A stretch of 64,000 nucleotides of DNA from Chondrilla cf. caribensis. Taxonomy: Eukaryota > Porifera > Demospongiae > Chondrillida > Chondrillidae. Shown one piece after another: positions 1 through 9,753 of this stretch; within the stretch, counting starts at the first letter, position 1; the number at the start of each line of letters is the position of its first letter. Where the stretch lies: the NCBI GenBank assembly GCA_964020155.1, contig OZ026564.1, forward strand, positions 4,860,878 through 4,924,877, in the 5' to 3' direction. Position numbers and translations under genes: made by a program. Below the pieces are notes generated by a model that was not told the DNA's origin, did not search any database, and saw nothing but the letters and a program-made list of their open reading frames with translations.

Positions 1-185
1 ATAGCCCTCACTCCACCACCCCTCAGCCCTCACTCCAACACCCCACGGTCCTCACCTCACAGCCCTCACCCCACAGCCCTCACTCCACCACCCCACAGTC
101 CTCACTCCATCACCCCACAGTCCTCACTCCACCACCCCTCAGCCCTCACTCCACCACCCCACAGTCCTCACTGCCCTGCCCCTCC
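1..185. repeat. Intronic minisatellite, C-rich (MAN2A)
   Basis: Imperfect tandem units of about 20-22 bp built from CTCCACCACCCCACAGTCCT fill the intron up to its acceptor near 192. Most units carry a CCACAG acceptor-like motif. Confidence 0.85.
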
Positions 186-192
186 TCCTCAG

Positions 193-3100
193 ATCAGCCG
201 ATATCCTTTACTCTCTTGGTGTGTCCCGTGGCCTGCTGTCCTCCTCCTCATCTCACTATCATCGTCTTGTTGATGCTCGAAGAAGTCTGGGTCTATTCCA
301 GCACCATGATGGGATTACTGGCACAGCTAGGGAGAAAGTGGTTGTGGACTATGCACAGAAGTACGTTAAGGGTGCTACTACGAGGACAGTCCTCGCAGGG
401 GGGGTAGTACCGTGTGGAGTGACATTGTGTCTCTCTTCCAGGGTGCTGAAGGCCATCCACAACTCTCAGGAAGTGATGGTGTCTCTAGCCCAGGAGTTCC
501 TCCGCGGAAGTAGCAGCTCTGATGTCCATCTCGATGTCAACCTGCAGCAGACAACCTACAATGGACTGCCAACTCCAGTTTTTCTTCGTGTTAACCAGAA
601 AAGGTTAGTTGTGTTCATCCATCACCTGTGGTCTGTACATGGTGGTCTGTACATGGTGGTCTGTACATGGTGGTCTGTACATGGTGGTCTGTACATGGTG
701 GTCTGTACATAGTGGTCTGTACATGGGGGTCTGTACATGGTGGTCTGTACATGGTGGTCTGTACATGGTGGTCTGTACAAGGTGGTCTTTACATAGTGAT
801 CTGTACATGGTAGTCTGTACATGGTAGTCTGTACATGGTGGTCTGTACAAGGTGGTCTGTACATGGTGATCTGTACTAGAGTGTGTATTATAATATTTCA
901 TTCCTATAGGGATATTGTGCTGTATAATTCTTTGGCTGAGAAAAGAATTCGGCTGGTTCGACTGGTGGTGGATTCCATTCTAGTTTCTGTTTCAAATGAG
1001 AATGGGGATGCTATCCCCTGTCAGATCAATCCTGTTTGGACTGGTCGCACAGAATTTGCAACAGATAAATTTGAACTGGTATTTCCAGTCACAATGGAGG
1101 GGATTTCCCTTTTGAGATATGGTGTGACACCGTCCTCTACTGTATCATGTGCACTGGCTGAAGTCCAGCTGGCCAACCCGGACACCCATGGTCCCAGTGC
1201 CAGTCTGACCTCCATGCAGGAGAGATTCGGTGCCAAATTCCCCGTCACTGTCAACCCCAAAATGAGTACCATAATCTTGGAGACCGTTTCCATGACAGCA
1301 GAATTTGATGGCCCGAGTGGTCTCTTGCAGTTGCTGGTGGCAAATGGAGTGAAGCTTCCTGTTTCATTGGATTTTGTTATGTATGGCACCATGAACGTGA
1401 AAGAGAAGAGTGGAGCGTACCTCTTCATTCCAGACGGACCGGCAAGCAGTATTGTCACCAATTTACAGCATTTTGTTAGAATTGTCACTGGAAATCTGGT
1501 TGGTCCATGTCTGTCTGTCCATTCAGATGTCTGTCTGTCTATTGGAATATCTTACGGTTAATACCTGTCGTGATACCCCCCACCCCTCCCCCCAGGTGAA
1601 GGAGGTACACTCCAATGTTCACCCTTGTGTAGTGCATAAAGTGGTCATGGAGAACTTGCCAGGTGATTGTCTTGAGGGTAGGTCCCTGTAATTATATTAC
1701 TTTGGGTACCTGGTATCTCAGGTCCTGCAGGTCGATCCCTGGCGATTATTAATGACGTGAACATTGCCCACGAAAACAATAAGGTAATTTGTTACATGTG
1801 TAGTCTACATGGTCCATGTACTTCACATGGTCTGTACACTTCACATGGTCTGTACACTTCACATGGTCTGTACACTTCACGTGGTCTGTACACTTCACAT
1901 GGTCTGTACACTTCACATGGTCTGTACACTTCACGTGGTCTGTACACTTCACGTGGTCCATGCACTTCACATGGTCTGTACACTTCACATGGTCTGTACA
2001 CTTCACGTGGTCTGTACACTTCACGTGGTCCATGCACTTCACATGGTCTGTACACTTCACATGGTCTGTACACTTCACGTGGTCTGTACACTTCACGTGA
2101 TCTGTACATTTCATGTGGTCTGTACACTTCACATGGTCTGTACACTTCACGTGATCTGTACACTTCACATGGTCTTTACACTTCACGTGATCTGTACACT
2201 TCACATGGTCTGTACACTTCACGTGATCTGTACACTTCACGTGGTCTGTACACTTCACATGGTCTGTACACTTCACATGGTCTGTACACTTCACATGGTC
2301 TGTACACTTCACATGGTCTTTACACTTCACGTGATCTGTACACTTCACATGGTCTGTACACTTCACGTGATCTGTACACTTCACGTGGTCTGTACACTTC
2401 ACGTGGTCTGTACACTTCACGTGGTCTGTACACTTCACATGGTCTGTACACTTCACGTGGTCTGTACACTTCACATGATCTGTACACTTCACTTGGTCTG
2501 TACACTTGGCTGTGTTCCACCTGATATGGTATTGGCCATGCACACGTTCTGCAGGAGCTGGCGATGAGACTGCGTAGTGGAGTCAAGAATGAGGACAGAG
2601 TCTTTTACACTGATGTCAATGGATTCCAAGTGAGTTGTGACGCCTGCAACATGTGTGAATTGGCTTATTACTGTATCACTATCTACAGTGGACCACTTCA
2701 CTTCATCCCTTGGTCCATTAACACACTCTCCCATCACCATCGGCCCATTGACACTCTCCCCCATCACCATCAGTCCATTGACACTCTCTCCCATCACCAT
2801 CAGCCCATTGACACTCTCCCCCATCACCATCGGCCCATTGACACTCTCCCCCATCACCATCAGTCCATTGACACTCTCTCCCATCACCATCAGCCCATTG
2901 ACACTCTCCCCCATCACCATCGGCCCATTGACACTCTCTCCCATCACCATCAGTCCATTGACACTCTCTCCCATCACCATCAGTCCATTGACACTCTCCC
3001 CCATCACCATCGGCCCATTGACACTCTCTCCCATCACCATCAGTCCATTGACACTCTCTCCCATCACCATCAGTCCATTGACACTCTCCCCCATTCCTCA

Positions 3101-4423
3101 CAGCTTGTTCATCGCAAGACCCAGGACAAACTTCCTCTCCAAGGCAACTTCTACCCCTTGCCATCAATGGCACACTTGGAGGACCAGGACATCCGGCTGT
3201 CCCTGCTCACTGCACAGCCGCTGGGGACAGGCGCACTCCAGCAAGGTGCGTTGTTCACAATCTGCTAGATAGGGGTAGCCCCTTATTTCCCCCACCCCTC
3301 AGGCTGGTTGGAGGTGATGCTTGATCGGAGATTAATGCAAGACGACAATAGAGGGTTGGCCCAGGCTGTGAAGGACAACCTTCTCACCAGGTCTTCGTTC
3401 CGACTCCTAGTGGAACAGGCCAAGCAGCAACCGTCTGTAAGTCTCACTAGTGTAGATACCACTTCCTGTCACATGACTGTTACGCTTCCTGACTGATGCA
3501 ATATGATTTCAGGAAGCCAGCACTATTGCCTACCCTTCACTGCTGGCACACACCACCTCTATGGAACTCCTGCACCCAGTACAAGTGTTTGTTGCCAAGG
3601 AAACCATGCCAGCAAACTTTTTCCCGAAAAATAGTATACTTTTAACCGCGCCCCTTCCATGTGACCTTCATGTGGTCACCATGAGGACACATCGTCAATC
3701 AGCTGGATCACAGACTGCTCTTGTATTGCACCGTAAGGGATTTTCTTGTTTCCATGACAACGCTGTGGACTGCAGTCTCACACAAGGAAAGGTCTGTTTG
3801 TCTACAAGCTTAATGTCCTCCAGTGAACCACCTCCACCTGTCTCATTGTCACCTCCAGTGAACCAACTCCACCTGTATCATTGTCACCTCCAGTGAACCA
3901 ACTCCACGTCTCATTGTCACCTCCAGTGAACCACCTCCACCTGTATCATTGTCACCTCCAGTGAACCACCTCCACCTGTATCATTGTCACCTCCAGTGAA
4001 CCAACTCCACCTGTATCATTGTCACCTCCTGTGAACCAACTCCACATGTCTCATTGTCACCTCCAGTGAACCAACTCCACCTGTATCATTGTCACCTCCA
4101 GTGAACCAACTCCACCTGTATCATTGTCATCTCCTGTGAACCAACTCCACCTGTATCATTGTCATCTCCTGTGAACCAACTCCACCTGTATCATTGTCAT
4201 CTCCTGTGAACCAACTCCACCTGTATCATTGTCATCTCCTGTGAACCAACTCCACCTGTATCATTGTCATCTCCTGCAGGTTAATCTGAAGCAGTTTTTA
4301 GGAGTAGATTTGAAGAAGGTTTCCAAGACAAGTTTGACAATGATGGAGTCCTTTGAGGAACTGCGTGATCCTAATGTCCAAATTGATCCCATGGAGCTGC
4401 AGACTTTCTCCATTGAATTCTAG
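193..4423 (+). CDS. MAN2A1: Golgi alpha-mannosidase II (GH38), 3' part of gene
   Basis: Class II mannosidase of the medial Golgi that trims two mannoses from GlcNAcMan5GlcNAc2 during N-glycan maturation. The window opens inside an intron, so the catalytic N-terminal half lies to the left. Exons read as 193-360, 442-603, 910-1498, 1596-1662, 1722-1783, 2555-2629, 3104-3245, 3303-3436, 3513-3791 and 4280-4423, with GT/AG borders and matching phases. Diagnostic blocks are [13 protein letters not shown] in the first exon, [32 protein letters not shown] and ALVLHRKGF near the end. The order and spacing follow animal MAN2A1/MAN2A2, and one gene may stand for both vertebrate paralogues. Five introns are swollen by tandem repeats, each with a different unit. 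The tail faces the PINK1-like gene, 286 bp away. Confidence 0.93.
622..873. repeat. Intronic minisatellite, 14-bp unit (MAN2A)
   Basis: About 18 tandem copies of GGTCTGTACATGGT fill the intron between exons ending at 603 and starting at 910. Long open frames on both strands here are a by-product of the repeat. Confidence 0.95.
1800..2515. repeat. Intronic minisatellite, 18-bp unit (MAN2A)
   Basis: Roughly 39 copies of TCTGTACACTTCACATGG with C/T (CACATGG or CACGTGG), GGT/GAT and CTGTAC/CTTTAC variants. It makes up almost the whole 770-bp intron 1784-2554. The array holds many CACGTG E-box-like words as a side effect of the variant unit. Confidence 0.97.
2716..3092. repeat. Intronic minisatellite, 30-bp unit (MAN2A)
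   Basis: About 12 copies of a 30-bp unit combining CCATTGACACTCTC and CCCATCACCATCAG. Three variants (CGGCCC, CAGTCC, CAGCCC) recur in a set order, so a 60-90-bp higher-order unit has been copied. The intron runs 2630-3103. Confidence 0.95.
3815..4276. repeat. Intronic minisatellite, 35-bp unit (MAN2A)
   Basis: About 13 copies of a 35-bp unit containing TGAACCAACTCCACCTGTAT and then ATTGTCACCTCCAG. Each early unit ends in a CCTCCAG acceptor-like motif. The true acceptor TCCTGCAG follows at 4279. Confidence 0.95.
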
Positions 4424-4709
4424 TCTTGTCTCGAGTCTTCCTAGAGTCTTTATTAATCAGATATTGGTATTCCATTGCAACCATTGTTTTACTAAACAGG
4501 GTAATTCTTTTCCAGACATATTCTTTTATTCTCATATTTAAGTGTAAATTGTGGATAAGTGATAATATTAATTCATATTAATTTCTTCTTGAATGAAATT
4601 ATTTTGTATGTACAACACTGTTGACAGAATTTAGAGAACTAAAAAGTATAAAATACAAAACTATAATACCAAAACACGAACTGGGTTTATCGACAATACA
4701 TTGTCGTTT

Positions 4710-6827
4710 TTATTGTCCAACATCTAAATCAGTGTGTGGGGTTGCTCGGCAACCCTTGTCATCTGCATCCTTCTTGTAGCAACAGCTCCACTAGCGGTGA
4801 GAAGAGAAGCATAGTTCATATCGGTCAACACGCACACGCAGTTATCAACACTTACTCTGTTCTGTTGATGTTGATTGGAGGGAAATGGAGTGAATTAAGG
4901 GAGAGGATTGGGATGTGGTAAATTAGAATGCACAAACCTAATCAAGTACATTAAAACTCACAAATAAATACTGCAGGTTGATATAAGGTGCGTCCGTGGA
5001 CATGCAGAGGAAGACAGAACATGTAAACACATGGCATGTAATGACTCATCATAAGACTCACCCTCTGCAGTTGCCGTGGAAACAAAGTGTGATAAACAGT
5101 AGGGGAAGATAGGAATAATTCAATGATGCACATGCAAGTCACATGACCACTACACTACTAACCCCCGGGTGCCACTTGCAAGCATCTGCCCCGTTCTCCT
5201 GGTCGATGTAGAACACCTTGCAGCGATGGCACTCCCTACGAGGTGAAAAAGTGGTCACTTGATACCCGGTGACACAAACCACAGGCCACACCCACTTGAT
5301 ACCCTGTGACACAAACCACAGGCCACACCCACTTGATACCCTGTGACACAAACCACAGGCCACACCCACTTGATACCCCGTGACACAAACCACAGGCCAC
5401 ACCCACTTGATCTTGTCCTTCACATTGTCCCTCCTCAGATCCGAGACTTGCTTGTATGCCAGGTCCTTCTCCCTGCGCAGTCTGTCCACTTGCTGAGTCA
5501 GCAACTCGTGCATCTCCATTGCTTGTTCACTAGCCTTCAAGGCCGCACGCCGCTCCTTGTCTAGCTTACAACACTCTAAGCAAATCACAACATAGTGACA
5601 GGTTGGAAGATCTAACACTCCACGTACACAGACAAGGGGAAACAACCCACCATCCTCCAGTGTCTGGCACCTTTCTCTCAATTCTTTTATCTCCTTGAGC
5701 CCTTCTCTAATCTGCTCTAAAGCATCATCTCTCTCCTTTACTAGTTCCCTCACCTCCTGATGAGCTAGGTCCCGTTCCAACTTGATAGCCTTCAACTGAT
5801 CGGCGAGTCTCTTGATGTCTCTTCGATCAGTGCTTTCAGGAAAACACAAGTTCATCTGCTTAAGAGCTTCCTTTATGCTCATCCTCTCGGACATGGATGG
5901 ATGGAGGAGTTCTCTGATAATAGAGCAAAAGGCTTTAGGGTAATCTTTAGGGAGAGGAGGAATGGCATCGTGAGAATAGGACACACCCTTACTGGAATGG
6001 GTGTGACCTAACGGGTAATCTACAAACGGATGTCGACCCATTGCAATCTCGTATGCTAACACACCCACAGCCCACGCCTCCTGCTGGGAGTAGTCTATAC
6101 TCCACTCCCCGCTCGATGACTGGCGTATTTTGTTGTAGACGGTCAGCACTTCGGGTGACAGGTGAGCCTTGTTCCCGCCAATGAGGCAGCCATGGCGATA
6201 CCTCATGACCATATTGGCAGTGGGGAACTGGGAGGAGCACCCAAAATCACACAGAACCACTTCTCCCTCAGAACCTATCAACACGTTGTCCAGCTTCAAG
6301 TCCAGGTGCACGACCCGGTTGTGCTGCAAATGGAGCAGCGCCTCCATGAGCTGGTGTGTGAGGTTGTAGAGGGCGTCAAACGGTAGAGGAACGGGCTGGT
6401 CCTCCAGCCACGTCCTCAGATTAGTGGGATAATAATCAAACACGACGAACTGGCCTTTCCTGCGGACAATCTCTCCCGATCTATCCTTCGGAGCTGCATA
6501 ACTTCGGATATTATCCGGCAAATGGGAGATAAAGGAATCCGGAATAGTGCTGATAAACTGGGCCCAATATTTCACAACGTTCTTGTGGGAAACAATTCTG
6601 GAGAGAATACTCCACTCATTCTCGTACGCGTTTCTGATGGCCGTGGAGAAGTCGTGCATGAAGGTGAACAACAATTTGACAGCATAAAGTTTGTCGGGCT
6701 GCGGGACTCCAGGTCGGGTGCACTTGGCAGCTACAACTAGCCCGTGTTGGCCGACTCCTACCACCCTTAATATGGCAAAATCCTCGGCGCTAGCAGTGTT
6801 CAAGACGTTCAGTTCTACGACCTCCAT
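4710..6827 (-). CDS. PINK1-like protein kinase with coiled coil and C-terminal Cys/His domain
   Basis: Predicted cytosolic kinase of about 505 residues. The kinase domain fills residues 20-330: glycine loop GVGQHG (24-29), lysine YAVK (K51), catalytic loop HLDLKLDN (174-181), DFG (194-196), then GGNKAHLSPEV and DYSQQEAWAVGVLAYEI, the pattern seen in PINK1. The arginine of HRD is replaced by leucine. No mitochondrial presequence is seen. A charged coiled coil (about 360-450) follows, then a Cys/His segment CHRCKVFY...CKWHPG...WSCC...GC that resembles CHORD-type zinc sites. Exons are 5651-6827, 5403-5575, 5163-5231, three proposed microexons and 4710-4790. The stop codon overlaps an AATAAA. The start lies 111 bp from the PSIP1 start on the other strand. 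The PINK1 relationship is by motif only, not a tested orthology. Confidence 0.8.
5238..5410. repeat. Intronic minisatellite, ~37-bp unit (PINK1-like)
   Basis: About 4.5 copies of a 37-bp unit containing CACTTGATACCCTGTGACAC. The repeat reads open in the kinase frame, but it sits between donor GTGTGG at 5402 and an acceptor near 5232, so it is best taken as intron. Confidence 0.8.
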
Positions 6828-6938
6828 CTTTGCTAGGTGCAGGAAGGTTAGTACGTCACGTGAGAGTCGTCACGTGACATATCTACTGATTTTTGCGCGA
6901 AATTCCTGACAACGAGCAGGTCGTCTCCGCTGGCGAAG

Positions 6939-9608
6939 ATGGAATACAAGGTCGGAGATTTAGTTTGGGCTAAAGTTAAGGGACATCCTTATTGGCCAGC
7001 AAGAGTTAGCCGGTTTAGAAATATATTTAGTAGCTTGTATATCAGCATCTACATCTGTTCCGTAGGTGAATCGCGTACCCAGCCAACGAGGAAGGAAGCA
7101 AGGAAAGTACGACGTGTTCTTCTACGGAACGCACGAGCAGTGAGAACGTTCTAGGCTAACACACATGCCTCAGCGATGCTGCACGTGATCTCTCCCATCC
7201 TTTAGCGCGTACGTTTTGCAGTCCAGCTTGAAATCCTACAGCGCCAACAACCTAAAGTATCGCAAACCGTCCAAGCGAACGGGGTTTGCTGAAGGCATCT
7301 GGGAGATAGAAGAAGACCCAGACTTGGTGATAACCCTTGGAAGGAAGAGGGCTCTATGGCCTCTCTCTTCACAGAACACATCTGTGAGTGGAGTGTACCC
7401 CACACTCAGCTGTAGCATGACACCCACCTAGTGTATGACACACCCTCACCTAGTGAATGACACACCCTCACCTAGTGTATGACACACCCTCACCTAGTAT
7501 ATGACACACCCTCACCTAGTGTATGACACACCCTCACCTAGTGTATGACACACCCTCATCTCACTTACATTTGGACTATATTCCAGTGTATTCTTAACTG
7601 ATTCAGAGCAATAAGAGAATTAAAGAAGAAATTAACCGTGATCCAGGGTCAAATGAACACATGGGTCCAAATGATTCACCACCAGGGGCATGTATGCTTA
7701 CGGACATTACTAATACCTCAAATTGTCAGGCTGGGATGAAAGGAGGCACGCCCTTAAGTCATGAAAACAAAGAAGACACACCCCTCAGTAATGAAATCAA
7801 AGAAGACCCTCCCTTCAGCAACGATGAGTTGGAAAACAGTAGTCCTCTGTTAGAGCAGTCCACATCATGTGGCAGCCCTCTATCACCTATAGTCAGTACT
7901 CCTCCGTATCATAGAGCTCTGTTTTGGGAGAATGTCCACCAGCAAAACACAATCAATAGTGGAGTAAAGAAAGGTATCTCTCCAAGTGGAATTGAACAGC
8001 CACTACCTGAAGACCATGTCCTCACCACATCCACACCACCTGTCCTCACCACATCTACACCACCTGTCCTCACCACATCTACACCACCTGTCCTCACCAC
8101 ATCTACACCACCTGTCCTCACCACATATACACCACCTGTCCTCACCCTGTCAAAACTATGGGCAGTGACTCAAGAAGAAAACCAAGTTGTCCCATGTGAA
8201 GAGCTTGATTATAAAGAAATGTCACTTTATGAGAAATTTTCTGAAGAAAGTCTTGTGTATCATCCCACCAACGACAAGAAGTCCCTCTGTGTGAAGGAAC
8301 CATCATGTCTGCCTAACATAGAGTGTGAAAGTAGTGATTATCCAACCCAGTCTACCCCCACCGAACAAGTTGATCAGCTGAACAAGTCCTCACCCACCGA
8401 AGGTGATGACCAGCCACCCAAGTCCTCCCCCACTGAAGGTGATGACCAGCCAACGCAGTCCTCACCCACCCAACAGGATGATCAGCTGAACAAGTCCTCA
8501 CCCACCGAAGGTGATGACCAGCCACCCAAGTCCTCACCCACTGAAGGTGATGATCAGCCAACCCAGTCCTCACCCACTGAAGGTGATGACCAGCCACCCA
8601 AGTCCTCTCCCACTGAAGGTGATGATCAGCCAACCCAGTCCCCACCCACTGAAGGTGATGATCAGCCAACCCAGTCCTCACCCACTGAAGGTGATGATCA
8701 GCCAATGCAGTCCTCACCCACCGAACAGGATGACCAGCTGAATCAGTCCTCCCCCAGCAAACGGAGTAATCTTTGCCATAAAAGTAATGGCTCAAGCAAA
8801 GGACATAGTCTCATCAATGGAGATGATCTGGAACTGAAGTGAGTTTGTTGAGAACCTGCGTTTGATTCCACAAGTTGAGCAGAGTTTTCTCACACATAAA
8901 TAGAGACATTAAAGTTGTAAGAGTGCGTCAAGCCTTGAAGGAAGTGGAACTTGTTAAGACCACCACGTATAACCTGAAATGTGCTTTGAGGAGGATGGAC
9001 ACGGTATGGCATGATGATAGATGTGTGGCGTGATGATAGATGTGTGGTGTGGTGATAGCTAGATGTGTGGTGTGGTGATAGATGTGTGGTGTGATGATAG
9101 ATGTGTGGTGTGGTGATAGATGTGTGGTGTGGTGATAGCTAGATGTGTGGTGTGGTGATAGCTAGATGTGTGGTGTGGTGATAGATGTGTGGTGTGATGA
9201 TAGATGTGAATGTCTTCTACAGAACATGAGGCAAGCCCTACGTTACCTTGGTGATATTCACGATGCTCAACTTGATTTTGATACTCTAAAAGAATTTCCA
9301 GACGTCGTGAGGACAATAAGGAAGGTTGTGTGGGTGGTGGGTGGGGTGTATAGCCTGCATGATGTAATGCACAATATTATTATCATTCCAACGTTGACTG
9401 TTTGTAGTTGAGAAGGTACAAAGCAAATGAGAGGATATCGAAGAAAGCAAATCAGATATTCTTCAAGTTCAAGGGAATGTACATCAAGTCCGTGAAGGGG
9501 AAGAGTTCCAAGCAGCCAGTTGAGGAGTCATCTCTGGTCAATACCTCTGCTACACCTGGAAGTCTACCACAGACAGACGCTGCTCCCACCAGCAAGAGTG
9601 TGTGTTGA
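6939..9608 (+). CDS. PSIP1: LEDGF/HRP2-type chromatin reader (PWWP plus integrase-binding domain)
   Basis: Nuclear transcription co-factor that reads H3K36me2/3 through a PWWP domain and docks partners through its IBD. Exons: 6939-7004, 7066-7139, 7206-7326, 7607-8838, 8883-9003, 9223-9324, 9408-9608 (all phases close). The PWWP starts MEYKVGDLVWAKVKGHPYWP and ends with SKRTGFAEGIWEIEED. A long low-complexity linker is coded by one exon. The C-terminus NMRQALRYLGDIHDAQLDF...LRRYKANERISKKANQIFFK matches the helical IBD of PSIP1/HDGFL2. Having both domains separates it from plain HDGF and places it as the single ancestor-like form of LEDGF and HRP2. A polyadenylation signal follows at 9674. Confidence 0.9.
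7424..7560. repeat. Intronic minisatellite, 22-bp unit (PSIP1)
   Basis: Six copies of CACCTAGTGTATGACACACC plus CT, in the intron after the PWWP exons (7327-7606). Confidence 0.95.
8028..8150 (+). repeat. Coding minisatellite, 24-bp unit (PSIP1 linker)
   Basis: Five copies of a 24-bp unit encode VLTTSTPP in the reading frame of the PSIP1 linker. The unit length is a multiple of three, so copy changes keep the frame. Confidence 0.93.
8345..8750 (+). repeat. Coding minisatellite, 36-bp unit (PSIP1 linker)
   Basis: About eleven copies of a 36-bp unit encode SSPTEGDDQPPK or SSPTEGDDQPTQ, with EQDDQLNK variants at the edges. It gives an acidic, Ser/Pro-rich disordered linker between PWWP and IBD. 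Confidence 0.95.
9008..9210. repeat. Intronic minisatellite, 19/23-bp unit (PSIP1)
   Basis: Repeats of GATAGATGTGTGGTGTGGT, some with an added GCTA, fill the intron 9004-9222 within the IBD coding region. Confidence 0.93.
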
Positions 9609-9673
9609 TGAGCTCCTCCAGGAAAGCCACTGTAAAGTGAAGTCTGACCCGAGCTCTGTATTTGATCAACTTT

Positions 9674-9679
9674 AATAAA
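9674..9679 (+). promoter_or_regulatory. Polyadenylation signal, PSIP1
   Basis: AATAAA 66 bp after the PSIP1 stop. It lies in the 145-bp gap before the stop of the converging secreted-protein gene. Confidence 0.75.
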
Positions 9680-9753
9680 CACATAATTTATTGTTAAAAA
9701 GTTATACAAATTTAAACAGTGTTCAGTTCATGTTGACAGTAATTATGTTCATT

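Noticed and set aside
1800..2515. CRISPR-like array appearance of direct repeats
   Set aside because: No unique spacers occur between repeats and the sequence is eukaryotic. These arrays are minisatellites.
1749..2543. 250-codon ORFs on both strands with KCTDHV or GLYTSH repeats
   Set aside because: Products of the 18-bp intronic array within MAN2A. All frames are open for the same reason.
5238..5410. Repeat-coded insertion in the PINK1-like protein (open in frame)
   Set aside because: It reads through only by chance of the 37-bp repeats. Donor and acceptor sites exist, and removing it joins the coiled coil to the Cys/His domain.
7661..8842. Separate 393-residue Ser/Pro-rich gene
   Set aside because: It is the large linker exon of PSIP1: its acceptor at 7606 and donor at 8839 join PWWP and IBD exons in frame.
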